The notes under the pieces: model-generated
Seen by the model: only the letters and a program-made list of their open reading frames with translations
What the model was told of the DNA's origin: nothing
Databases searched by the model: none
Part shown: positions 26,625-34,997 of the stretch, piece after piece
How positions within the stretch are numbered: position 1 is the first letter of the stretch
Layout: each line of letters opens with the position of its first letter
Made by a program: the position numbers and the translations under genes
Source: Acidobacteriota bacterium
GTDB taxonomy: Bacteria > Acidobacteriota > Terriglobia > Terriglobales > Acidobacteriaceae
NCBI GenBank assembly: GCA_003225495.1
Contig: QIAJ01000012.1
Location: forward strand, 1 to 45,527
Length of the DNA stretch: 45,527 nt
Direction of reading: 5' to 3'

Positions 26625-26682
26625 CCGCGATTGAGCGGGGGCCCGCCGCCTTGAGGACAGGCTTCTGCTATCCTAATTTGCT

Positions 26683-26847
26683 GTGCGGATGCTCTGGTGG
26701 TTTCTAATTTCTGCAGCCAGTGCCGCGGCGGTCGTGTTGGTGGCGATGTTGCTGTACGTGCAGGTGCGGCATCAGATGAAGCGCCCTGCGTCGAGGTCGA
26801 AGCCGCAGCTCGATGACCGGAACAAGCCTCCAGCGGGGGTTGATTGA
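26683..26847 (+). CDS. Small single-span membrane protein, 54 aa
   Basis: This short frame runs from GTG 26683 (or ATG 26689) to TGA 26845-26847. It encodes an N-terminal hydrophobic helix (LWWFLISASAAAVVLVAMLLYV) followed by a basic, proline-containing tail (RHQMKRPASRSKPQLDDRN). Its stop overlaps a possible TTG start of bioY at 26844, which would couple their translation. The hydrophobic helix with a positively charged tail is consistent with a real single-pass protein, but no family is recognised and no clear Shine-Dalgarno is present. It could be spurious. Confidence 0.45.
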   Translation: MRMLWWFLISAASAAAVVLVAMLLYVQVRHQMKRPASRSKPQLDDRNKPPAGVD

Positions 26848-26864
26848 AAGAGGAAGATATCGAG

Positions 26865-27452
26865 ATGAAAGTGACGGCAAAAGTCGCTACCCAGACACTC
26901 GAGCAACAGCCGCGGTCAGTGGAGTGGGCAAAGCAAGCCGCCGTGGTGATCGGCGCAAGCCTGGTGGTCGCCTTGTGCGCACGCGTGACAATCCCGCTGC
27001 CCTTCACACCCGTTCCCCTGACATTGCAAAATTTTGGTGTCCTGCTCGTCGGCCTGCTCCTCGGATCACGGCGCGGCTTTGCGGCGCTCGCGCTCTATCT
27101 GGTGGAGGGCGCGTCCGGCCTGCCGGTATTTAATCCCACCGGTCCGGGTGGAATCGCACAGATTATCGGCCCCACGGGTGGTTTTCTAATGGCCTATCCC
27201 TTAGTTGCCTTCGTCGCAGGATGGATCCACGAACATACCTCCCGCCGCTTCGCGTGGTCCGCGCTGGCTGGCGTTGCGGGCGAAATCATTCTTTTCGCCG
27301 GAGGTCTCGGCTGGCTGTTAGTGCTGACTCATTCTTTGGCGATTGCAATCAAATGGGGACTATACTGGTTCGCCTTCGCCGAAGTGATCAAGGTCCTGAT
27401 GGCCGCCGCCTTTGCTGCCCGCTGGAATAAGCGCCTTTCGCCGCAAGCGTGA
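26865..27452 (+). CDS. bioY: Biotin transporter BioY
   Basis: The ~195-residue membrane protein is the substrate-binding S component of an energy-coupling-factor biotin transporter. Family features include ALCARVTIPLPFTPVPLTLQNFGVLLVGLLLGSRRG near the N-terminus and GLPVFNPTGPGGIAQIIGPTGGFLMAYP, the conserved biotin-binding region, followed by helices to HSLAIAIKWGLYWFAFAEVIKVL. About six membrane segments are visible. The ECF energising module is not in this window, so either it is encoded elsewhere or BioY works alone as reported for some species. The start is ATG 26865 with GAGGAAG upstream; a TTG at 26844 overlaps the preceding small ORF. Confidence 0.93.
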   Translation: MKVTAKVATQTLEQQPRSVEWAKQAAVVIGASLVVALCARVTIPLPFTPVPLTLQNFGVLLVGLLLGSRRGFAALALYLVEGASGLPVFNPTGPGGIAQIIGPTGGFLMAYPLVAFVAGWIHEHTSRRFAWSALAGVAGEIILFAGGLGWLLVLTHSLAIAIKWGLYWFAFAEVIKVLMAAAFAARWNKRLSPQA

Positions 27453-27465
27453 AACGAAAACTATT

Positions 27466-27545
27466 GTAGAGACGCGACGTGCGGCCTCTCTTACCGACGC
27501 TATGCGCCTTGCTGCGAGCGTAGACGCGGCGAGCCGCGTCTCTAC
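27466..27545. repeat. REP-like palindromic unit downstream of bioY
   Basis: A perfect 11-bp inverted repeat, GTAGAGACGCG (27466-27476) and CGCGTCTCTAC (27535-27545), frames 58 bases. The right part contains a tight hairpin by itself: AGACGCGG (27522-27529) with CCGCGTCT (27534-27541). The unit fills the bioY–mqnD gap, beginning 14 bp after the bioY stop. The structure looks like a REP/BIME-type unit; it could also end bioY transcription, although no U-run follows. Confidence 0.6.
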
Positions 27546-27595
27546 TCTGAAATTCAGGTAATCCTCGAAGCATTGTGCGAGAATTGTGACTTCTT

Positions 27596-28444
27596 ATGAG
27601 TACTGTTTCCGCTCCTGTCCGCGAAATCAACGTGGCCCACAGCCCCGACTCTGACGACGCCTTCATGTTCTATGGCCTCGCTACAAACAAAGTTCGCGTG
27701 GCTGGCCTGCACTTCGCGCATACCCTTTGCGATATTGAAACGCTGAATCAGAAGGCGCAGGAAGGCGTCTACGACGTCACGGCGGTCTCGTTTCACGCAT
27801 ATCCGTATATTCAGGATAGCTATGCGCTCATGTCCTGTGGCGGCAGTGTAGGGGATGGCTACGGCCCGATGATCGTGTCGCCGCGACCGTTTTCTCAGAC
27901 CGAGATAAAGAAGATCAAGATTGCGGTGCCCGGCAAGCTGACGACGGCCTATCTTGCGCTGATGCTATTCGCCCCAGGAATCGAAGTCGAGGTCGTGCCG
28001 TTCGATCAGATTATCCCCCAGGTACTGGAGGGAAAGTACGAAGCTGGACTGATCATTCACGAAGGCCAGCTCAGTTACTCGAAAGCCGGCCTGCAGCGCG
28101 TCGTAGATCTTGGCAAGTGGTGGCAGAAAGTCACCGGACTGCCCCTGCCGTTGGGTGGGAATGCGATTCGGCGAGCGCTCGGTCCCGAGACAATTGCCAG
28201 CGTGACGCAGGCTTTGCGTGACAGCATCCAGTATGCGCTCGACCATCGCGAAGAGGCGTTGTCCTACGCGATGCAATTCGCCCGCGACCTCGATCCGCAG
28301 CTCGCCGACAAATTTGTCGGCATGTACGTCAACGAACGTACGCTCGATTACGGCAACGATGGCAGGGAAGCCGTGCGCCGGCTGTTGGATATGGGGCACA
28401 AAGCGGGAATTATTCCGCAGATACCGCGCGTGGAGTGGGTCTGA
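27596..28444 (+). CDS. mqnD: 1,4-dihydroxy-6-naphthoate synthase
   Basis: The 282-residue MqnD cleaves cyclic dehypoxanthinyl futalosine to 1,4-dihydroxy-6-naphthoate in the futalosine menaquinone route. Conserved segments are [21 protein letters not shown] at the N-terminus, [28 protein letters not shown], the [11 protein letters not shown] loop, [14 protein letters not shown], and [14 protein letters not shown] with the catalytic-histidine region. [16 protein letters not shown] follows. The start ATG 27596 has a weak ribosome-binding site. It is monocistronic or the last gene of the topA-bioY group, and convergent with the M49-like peptidase gene. Confidence 0.94.
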   Translation: MSTVSAPVREINVAHSPDSDDAFMFYGLATNKVRVAGLHFAHTLCDIETLNQKAQEGVYDVTAVSFHAYPYIQDSYALMSCGGSVGDGYGPMIVSPRPFSQTEIKKIKIAVPGKLTTAYLALMLFAPGIEVEVVPFDQIIPQVLEGKYEAGLIIHEGQLSYSKAGLQRVVDLGKWWQKVTGLPLPLGGNAIRRALGPETIASVTQALRDSIQYALDHREEALSYAMQFARDLDPQLADKFVGMYVNERTLDYGNDGREAVRRLLDMGHKAGIIPQIPRVEWV

Positions 28445-28496
28445 GGAACTGCAGGGTGCGAGCCCGTGGGAACAGACTTTCTCCAATTTTTCAAAA

Positions 28497-30206
28497 TTAC
28501 TGCACCTTCTCTTCAAACTCAAACACCGGGTCCACATCCACCGGAACATCCGACGCTGTTTTCAATGCGGTATTCAGTCCTTCCGGCATCTGTCCATACT
28601 TCTTGAACCAGTTTTCGGCTCGCTGGCGATCGCCGGTGGCTTCAATTTCGAGTAGTTCTTTTGCCAGCGCGGCAATCGCGCCCGGCATTTTCGCGTAGTC
28701 GACCTGATAGCGGCCGTTGGGGTTTCGCCGGATTGCGCCCTGTTCGGAGAGGTAGTTGAATTCCATCATCTCGGCTTGCCCGTGGGCTTCGGCGGTTCCG
28801 AAGCGGACTGTGCGGAACATTCCCCCCACGTAGTACGCATAAAATTCTTCCAGCTTTTCTTTCGGCAGGGCGCCGCGATCGATCAGCCATTTCAAGCTGA
28901 ACATGCCGCAGACGTCGGCTTTGGCCTCCTCCAGTCCACTGAACTGGTGGCCGACGGATTCGCGGATGCTGACTTTTCCCGCAGACGTCCGCGCGAATGC
29001 CGGACCCAGGCCATGACAGATCTCATGCATGATCGTGGCTTGCAGATAGCCTTCGCCGCTGACTTTGGCGGCCTGCGCCGGCTCCATCAGCTTGCGGGCG
29101 ACTGGCAGTATCACGTAGTTCACGCGTGCGTCCATGAAGTTCTTGAAGAAGAGTTTCTTGCTGCCTTTCTGCTCGTGTACTCGCGGATCGTTTGGAAGAT
29201 TGTCGGCCACTGCCTGATATCCGTGCGTCAGATCGCCCGCGCGGAAGGGTGTGTCCATCACTTCCATCGGCGTCTCCAGACCGCGCTTCGAGGGCCGGTC
29301 TTCGGGAGCGAGCGGAAGGGCGTCCTGAATATCGGCTACATATTTCTGAAACAGGTCCAGCTTCTTGCTCTCGCGCTCGTTCCGTACCATGACAGCCGCT
29401 CCATAGGAACCTTTCACGCCGAGCAGGCTGTCCATGTAGGTTTCATAAGGCGCAAAGATAATGTCGAATTTCGGATTCTTCAAGTCAAGCCATGCCAGAT
29501 CGCTCGGAAAGTAATCGTCACTGAGGAGCGCATCGGCTCGCAGTTCAAGAAACTTCGCGAATGCCGGGTCATCACTTAGCTTCGCGGCGTCGCGCAGCGC
29601 TTTCGCCGCCGGCTCCAGAAACGGACGGTAGAAAATGTGATAGGGAACTGCTTCCAGTTTTCCATCCTTCCAGCGGACGACGGTGAACTGGTCGTAGATC
29701 GCTGCCTTCTCCTCAGGATGTTCCTTCACATATTGTTCAACCTGTTCGCGAGTCAAGCCCGGCGGATAAAATCCGCGACCTGGCGGCATCGGCTCTGTGC
29801 CCACGAACGGTTTATTTTCGTCAATGAGATCGAAGCGCGAAGCGTTGATCCTGAGATAGGTGCGAAGCTTGACATCGCGCGGGCTCGTCGCCGAAGCCAG
29901 CGAGTGATAAAGCGCCAGTGCCTCCGGATCGCTCTGCCGCCAGAAAATGCTTTCCAGATAGCCGCAAGCCTCGACCAGCTTGCCCACCAATTTTTGTTCG
30001 CGCGCGGTGAGGCCAGTCCGATTGAAGGGCATCCGGACACGTCGAAACTTTGCCAGACGTTTGTCGAGGTCAGGAGTGACCTTTAATCCCGCTGAAGCCG
30101 GGCCCTTCGCTGCCGAGCCGGTCATCTTACGAGTTTTCTTTTGTTGAGCGGATCCGGAAATGGACATCAGAAGAATGAGAATGATCAGGAGCCCGTAATT
30201 TTTCAT
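28497..30206 (-). CDS. Secreted M49-like (dipeptidyl-peptidase III family) zinc peptidase
   Basis: The ~569-residue protein has a signal peptide (MKNYGLLIILILLMSISGSAQ). The zinc site is HEICHGLGP, which has the HExxH form with the DPP III-like following glycine. The second motif is LEEAKAD, matching the EExxAD/E that supplies the third ligand in M49 peptidases. Upstream are large mixed α/β regions, for example DLAWLDLKNPKFDIIFAPYETYMDSLLGVKGSYGA. DPP III releases dipeptides from short peptides; this copy is predicted to be periplasmic or outer-membrane associated, unlike the classical cytosolic enzyme. The exact substrate is unknown. The ATG 30206 start gives a clean signal peptide. It is divergent from the HAD gene by 46 bp. 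Confidence 0.8.
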   Translation of the reverse strand: MKNYGLLIILILLMSISGSAQQKKTRKMTGSAAKGPASAGLKVTPDLDKRLAKFRRVRMPFNRTGLTAREQKLVGKLVEACGYLESIFWRQSDPEALALYHSLASATSPRDVKLRTYLRINASRFDLIDENKPFVGTEPMPPGRGFYPPGLTREQVEQYVKEHPEEKAAIYDQFTVVRWKDGKLEAVPYHIFYRPFLEPAAKALRDAAKLSDDPAFAKFLELRADALLSDDYFPSDLAWLDLKNPKFDIIFAPYETYMDSLLGVKGSYGAAVMVRNERESKKLDLFQKYVADIQDALPLAPEDRPSKRGLETPMEVMDTPFRAGDLTHGYQAVADNLPNDPRVHEQKGSKKLFFKNFMDARVNYVILPVARKLMEPAQAAKVSGEGYLQATIMHEICHGLGPAFARTSAGKVSIRESVGHQFSGLEEAKADVCGMFSLKWLIDRGALPKEKLEEFYAYYVGGMFRTVRFGTAEAHGQAEMMEFNYLSEQGAIRRNPNGRYQVDYAKMPGAIAALAKELLEIEATGDRQRAENWFKKYGQMPEGLNTALKTASDVPVDVDPVFEFEEKVQ

Positions 30207-30252
30207 TGAATGATTCAAGTTTATCAAACTCTCCGCGGTCGCCCGAGGCGCT

Positions 30253-30969
30253 ATGATTAGACGTATGAACGGGCAAAATGGCGCTCAGACCCTGCTCATC
30301 GATGCCGATGACACGCTCTGGGAGAACAATATTTATTTCGAGCGCGCCATCGGACGCTTCATTTCGTTTCTTAATCATCGCGAATACTCGCCGCAGCAGG
30401 TACGGGAAGTTTTGAATGATGCTGAGCGGGATTCGATTGTGAAGCACGGATATGGACTGCACAGCTTCGCCCATTCGCTGGTTGCGACCTTTGAAAAGCT
30501 TTCCGTCGAGCCCATCACGCCCGAGCTCCACGAACGCATTCACGACTTCGCCCATCAGATTTCGGAGCATCCATTGGAGATTCTGCCCGGCGTCACCGAG
30601 ACCCTCGCCTACCTGGCCGAGCGGCACCACGTCATTATGATGACGAAGGGGAACGCGGTCGAGCAGTCGGGCAAAGTGGAACGTTCAGGTTTGAAGGAAT
30701 ACTTTGCAGCGGTAGAGATCGTCCCCGAGAAAGAAGAACAAACCTACCGGTCGGCGATCGCCAAGTACGCTTTGCGGCCCGAGATGACCTGGATGGTGGG
30801 AAACAGTCCGAAGTCCGACATAAATCCGGCGCTCGCCGCGGGACTGCACGCCGTATTCGTTCCGCACGGCGATACCTGGATTCTCGAGCATGAGGATCTG
30901 GCGACGGCTCGCGCCCCGCAGCGACTTCTAGTTGTAAAACGGTTCGTGGATCTTCGATCGCACTTCTAG
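30253..30969 (+). CDS. HAD-superfamily hydrolase
   Basis: The 238-residue protein has the HAD motifs in order. Motif I is LLIDADDTLWENN with nucleophile Asp17 and acid/base Asp19, motif II is IMMTKGN, the motif III lysine is in IVPEKEEQTY, and motif IV is MVGNSPKSDINPA. A helical cap lies between residues ~25 and 110. It is a cytosolic phosphatase or dehalogenase-type enzyme; the substrate cannot be told, though the sequence style resembles haloacid dehalogenase-like phosphatases of subfamily I. An alternative ATG lies at 30265, four codons in. It is convergent with the TIG lipoprotein gene with a 12-bp gap. Confidence 0.88.
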   Translation: MIRRMNGQNGAQTLLIDADDTLWENNIYFERAIGRFISFLNHREYSPQQVREVLNDAERDSIVKHGYGLHSFAHSLVATFEKLSVEPITPELHERIHDFAHQISEHPLEILPGVTETLAYLAERHHVIMMTKGNAVEQSGKVERSGLKEYFAAVEIVPEKEEQTYRSAIAKYALRPEMTWMVGNSPKSDINPALAAGLHAVFVPHGDTWILEHEDLATARAPQRLLVVKRFVDLRSHF

Positions 30970-30981
30970 AATCCCGCCTGA

Positions 30982-31335
30982 TCACTGTACGGTGAAGTTG
31001 ATCATATTGGAATTCTTGCCGCCCGATCGTACGTACACCGGAAACATGCCAGCATTCATGATGTCCACAGCGGACACATTGGCCGTCACTGATGTTCCAT
31101 TTCCATAAGAAGTAGGAAGAGCGGTTCCGTTCCAGTACACGACCGAATCAGTGCCGAAGCCGCTGCCATTCACGGTCAGCACGAAGGCGGGATCGTTCGA
31201 TGTCTTCATATTAGGGCTGAGATTCATGATACTGGGCGCCCCGCCGTTTCCGCCCATGTTGTTGGAACCGTAACCGCCGCATCCCATGCTGGCCAGGACC
31301 AGCGTTATAAGCAAACCGAGACAAATACGTGACAT
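30982..31335 (-). CDS. TIG/IPT-domain lipoprotein
   Basis: The 117-residue protein starts MSRICLGLLITLVLASMGC, a signal peptide with lipobox LASMGC, then a glycine/asparagine-rich linker. The rest is one IPT/TIG immunoglobulin-like domain, with PSIMNLSP at its start, FVLTVNGSGFGTDSVVYWNGTALP in the middle and MFPVYVRSGGKNSNMINFTV at the end. Such domains are common in acidobacterial surface proteins. The frame extends 21 codons upstream, but GGAGG lies before the ATG at 31335, so I used that start. It diverges from the tricorn-type protease gene, 151 bp away, and converges with the HAD gene. Confidence 0.83.
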   Translation of the reverse strand: MSRICLGLLITLVLASMGCGGYGSNNMGGNGGAPSIMNLSPNMKTSNDPAFVLTVNGSGFGTDSVVYWNGTALPTSYGNGTSVTANVSAVDIMNAGMFPVYVRSGGKNSNMINFTVQ

Positions 31336-31486
31336 AACCAACCTCCGCCATTTATAGCTTTCGATGAGCGTAACAAGGCGTCCGTACGGCGATGTCATCG
31401 GCTTGTCATTTTCTTGTTGAATCCGGGTCCGCAGCGATCCACTAGTGATTTGTTAGAATTCCTGCTTCTCTGTATCAGGAGCCTTC

Positions 31487-34400
31487 ATGCGGAAGTTTGT
31501 GCTCATGTTGTTTGTAGCCGTTGTCCCTCTTTGTCACGCTGAATCGGTACCCCTGTTGCTGCGGCAACCGACGGTCAGCAAGACCGAGATCGTTTTCACC
31601 TATGGCGGCGATCTGTGGTCGGTTGCACGCGACGGTGGAGAGGCGCGGCGGTTGACCTCAGCGCTCGGTACTAACATCGGTGCGAGGTTCTCTCCGGATG
31701 GCTCGATGATTGCATTCACCGGCCGCTACGCCGGAAACGCCGACGTGTATGTGATGCCTGCCAGCGGCGGCCAGCCCAAACGTTTGACCTATCATCCGGC
31801 CGCCGACGAGGTGATCGGCTGGACTCCTGACGGCAAGAGCGTCGTGTTTCGTTCTACTCGACATAGCTATTACCGCTTCAGTAATAAGCTGTTTACCGTG
31901 CCGGTGACTGGCGGTCCATCCGGCGAACTTCCACTGCCCATCGCGGAGGAAGGTTCGCTCTCGCCCGATGCAAGCCACCTGGCCTATGTTCCGCACGGAC
32001 AATGGCAGCCTGCATGGAAGCATTATCGCGGCGGACAAACCACTCCGATCTGGATCGCCGATCTCAAGGATTCTTCAGTTCAGAAGATTCCGCGGGAGAA
32101 CTCCAACGATTTCTCGCCCATGTGGGTCGGCAATACTGTCTACTTTCTTTCCGACCGCAACGGTTCCGCGAGCTTGTTCGCATATGACCTCGGCACGAAG
32201 CAGGTGCGCGAAGTCGTCAAAAACGACGGATTCGATTTCAAATCGGCTTCTGCCGGCCCGGGCGCAATCGTGATCGAGCAGTTCGGAGCGCTCAAACTCT
32301 ACGACCTCAATTCAGGTCAGGTTAAGAACATCAACGTTACAGTCAGTGGAGATCTCCCTGAACTGCGTTCACAGTTCGTAAAAGTCGAACCGGGACGTCT
32401 TCGTAACCTCAGCTTGTCTCCCGCAGGAGTGCGCGTGGTCGCGGAGGCATGGGGCGAAATTTTCACGATTCCATCCGACAAGGGTGATATCCGCAATCTC
32501 ACGCACAGTCCGGCCGTCGCGGATCGCGATCCCGCCTGGTCGCCGGATGGAAAGTGGATCTGTTATTTCTCCGACGCGCCCGGAGAGTACGAACTGCAGA
32601 TCCGCGAGCAGAACGGCATGGGGGCGGTGAAACACATCAGCCTGGGCAATCCGCCGTCTTATTTCTATACGCCCGTATGGTCGCCCGATAATAAGAAGGT
32701 TGCCTACACAGATAAGCGTCTTAATGTCTGGATCGCCGATGTCGCGACTGGAAAGCTCACCAAGTCTGACACCGATCGATATGACACTCCCAATCGCAAT
32801 CTGCTTCCGGCCTGGTCCCCGGACAGCAAGTGGCTGACGTATACCAAACAACTCCCGAACCATCTGCGGGCGGTGGTCGTGTACTCGCTCGACCAGGCCA
32901 AAGCATTTCAAATCTCCGACGGCCTGAGCGACGCGGAGTACGCCAGCTTCGACAAGAACGGAAAGTACCTTTACTTCACCGCCAGCACCGACGTCGGACT
33001 GGGGCAAAGCTGGCTCGATATGTCGAGCCTGGATCGTCCGCAAAGCCGAAGCGTCTATGTCGCGGTCTTGCGCAAGGAAGACCCTTCACCTCTAGCGCCG
33101 GAGAGCGACGAAGAAAAGATCAAAGAAGCGAAGGAGGAAGCGAAGAAGGAAGAGATCGCCATCAAGGCAGGTAAGACGAAGGAAAAGGCCGCCCAGGAAG
33201 CGAAGGAAGAGACGGAGAAGAAGAAGGAAGAGCCCGTGGTAGTACGTATCGATATGGAGGGCATCGGACAACGCATTCTCGCGCTGCCGATTCCCGCGAA
33301 GAATTATCTGAACGTCATCCCTGGGGCGACTGGAATTCTCTTTCTGGCCGAAGGACCTTCGGTGATCCGAGAGAGCGATTTGGAAGATTTGAAGTCGACT
33401 CTACAGAAGTTCGATTTGAGCAAACGCAAGGTCGACAAGTTCCTTGACGAGGTAAACGACTACACTCTGTCCGCCGATGGCAGCAAGATTCTCTACCGCA
33501 AGGGCGAACAGTTTGTGATCGCATCCACCGCCGAGCCGCCGGGCGCCGACAAGGCTGGGCCTCCGAAGCCCGGAGAAGGTCCGCTCAAGCTCGAAGCCAT
33601 GCAGGTCCATATTGAGCCTCGAGCTATGTGGAAGCAGGAATATCACGAGGGTTGGCGGATCGAGCGAGATTTTCTTTATGACCCAAACCATCAGGGTCTC
33701 GACCTGGCCAAGGCCGAAAAGAAATACGCGCCCTTCGTCGAAGGGCTGGGCTCGCGCGATGAACTGAGCTACCTGTTTGAGGACGCACTGGGCGAGATCC
33801 AGGTTGGCCATGTCTTTGTGGGTGGCGGGTACCGTCCCGAGGTCAAGCAGGTGAAGACCGGCGTCCTCGGCGCCGACTACACAATCGAAAATGAGCGCTA
33901 TCGAGTGGCACGCGTGTACAACGGCGAAAACTGGAATCCGGACTTGCAAGCTCCGCTCACGCAACCCGGGGTCAATGTGAAGGCAGGCGAATATATCCTC
34001 GCCGTATCAGGCCGCGAACTACACGGTAACGACGACATCGACAGCTTCTTTGAAGGCACGGCGGGCAAGCAGGTCCTGATCAAAGTGGGCCCAACTTCGG
34101 ATGGCAAAGGCTCGCGCGAAGTCACCGTGGTCCCAGTCGACAGCGAAATCGGTCTGCGACATCTGGCGTGGATAGAGGGCAATCGGCGCAAGGTGGACGA
34201 ACTCACCGGAGGCCGGATCGCTTACGTACACTTGCCCAATACCGGCGGCGGAGGTTTCTCGAGCTTCAATCGGTACTACTTCGCGCAAGTCGGTAAAGAA
34301 GGCGCAATTCTCGATGAGCGTTTCAATGAGGGTGGCGATCTGGCGGACTACATCATTGATTCTCTGCGGCGTCCGCTGATGAGTTTGGCAACGACGCGCG

Positions 34401-34834
34401 AGGGCGAAGACTTCAGCAGTCCGGGCGCGGCCATCTATGGACCGAAGGTGATGATCGTCAATGAAATGGCTGGCTCGGGCGGCGATGCCCAACCATGGTA
34501 TTTCCGCAAAGCGGGAATCGGCCCGCTCGTCGGCAAACAAACCTGGGGCGGACTGGTCGGCATATGGGGTTATCCAGACTTCATCGACGGTGGCGGCGTG
34601 ACAGCTCCGAGAGGCGCCATTTACGGACTCAACGGAGATTGGGAGGTCGAGGGACATGGCATCCCTCCCGACTTCGATGTGGATCTTGATCCTGCTTCGG
34701 TGCGACAAGGACACGATCCACAGTTGGAGAAGGCCGTGGCTGTGGTGCTGGATTTGCTAAGTAAGAATCCATTGCCAAGGTACAAAAAACCGTCCTATCC
34801 AAACCATCACCAGAGCGACGATCTTGGGAAATGA
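31487..34834 (+). CDS. Tricorn-type serine protease (β-propeller–PDZ–S41), secreted
   Basis: The 1115-residue protein has an N-terminal signal peptide (MRKFVLMLFVAVVPLCHAE). Residues ~25-520 are WD40-like β-propeller repeats (PD40), seen as repeated 'FSPDGSMIAFTG'/'WSPDGKWICYFSD' units. A highly charged segment rich in Lys and Glu follows at ~535-590. A PDZ-like domain is at ~805-885 (GVNVKAGEYILAVSGREL), and an S41-type protease domain runs to the end with the nucleophile Ser997 in NEMAGSGGDAQPW and the later KQTWGGLVGI oxyanion region. Tricorn proteases degrade peptides to short products; this exported version is probably a periplasmic peptidase. AGGAG upstream supports ATG 31487. Confidence 0.93.
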   Translation: MRKFVLMLFVAVVPLCHAESVPLLLRQPTVSKTEIVFTYGGDLWSVARDGGEARRLTSALGTNIGARFSPDGSMIAFTGRYAGNADVYVMPASGGQPKRLTYHPAADEVIGWTPDGKSVVFRSTRHSYYRFSNKLFTVPVTGGPSGELPLPIAEEGSLSPDASHLAYVPHGQWQPAWKHYRGGQTTPIWIADLKDSSVQKIPRENSNDFSPMWVGNTVYFLSDRNGSASLFAYDLGTKQVREVVKNDGFDFKSASAGPGAIVIEQFGALKLYDLNSGQVKNINVTVSGDLPELRSQFVKVEPGRLRNLSLSPAGVRVVAEAWGEIFTIPSDKGDIRNLTHSPAVADRDPAWSPDGKWICYFSDAPGEYELQIREQNGMGAVKHISLGNPPSYFYTPVWSPDNKKVAYTDKRLNVWIADVATGKLTKSDTDRYDTPNRNLLPAWSPDSKWLTYTKQLPNHLRAVVVYSLDQAKAFQISDGLSDAEYASFDKNGKYLYFTASTDVGLGQSWLDMSSLDRPQSRSVYVAVLRKEDPSPLAPESDEEKIKEAKEEAKKEEIAIKAGKTKEKAAQEAKEETEKKKEEPVVVRIDMEGIGQRILALPIPAKNYLNVIPGATGILFLAEGPSVIRESDLEDLKSTLQKFDLSKRKVDKFLDEVNDYTLSADGSKILYRKGEQFVIASTAEPPGADKAGPPKPGEGPLKLEAMQVHIEPRAMWKQEYHEGWRIERDFLYDPNHQGLDLAKAEKKYAPFVEGLGSRDELSYLFEDALGEIQVGHVFVGGGYRPEVKQVKTGVLGADYTIENERYRVARVYNGENWNPDLQAPLTQPGVNVKAGEYILAVSGRELHGNDDIDSFFEGTAGKQVLIKVGPTSDGKGSREVTVVPVDSEIGLRHLAWIEGNRRKVDELTGGRIAYVHLPNTGGGGFSSFNRYYFAQVGKEGAILDERFNEGGDLADYIIDSLRRPLMSLATTREGEDFSSPGAAIYGPKVMIVNEMAGSGGDAQPWYFRKAGIGPLVGKQTWGGLVGIWGYPDFIDGGGVTAPRGAIYGLNGDWEVEGHGIPPDFDVDLDPASVRQGHDPQLEKAVAVVLDLLSKNPLPRYKKPSYPNHHQSDDLGK

Positions 34835-34997
34835 TTCGCAAGCCGTAAACACCTGACTTTGCCCGCGGAATGGGTATTTGATAGGATTGTGGCCCGCTGC
34901 GCGCCGAGACGGGAACCAGTTCGCTCGACGTCGTCGCGAACGGAATTCCCTCGGCGGCGATTACCGTGAATCGCGTTTCGACGGATACGGCATGCCG

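Noticed and set aside
28497-30206. Toxin or phage-defence role for the metallopeptidase region
   Set aside because: The gene has a signal peptide and M49-like zinc motifs, with ordinary metabolic neighbours and no antitoxin, nuclease or NTPase partner.
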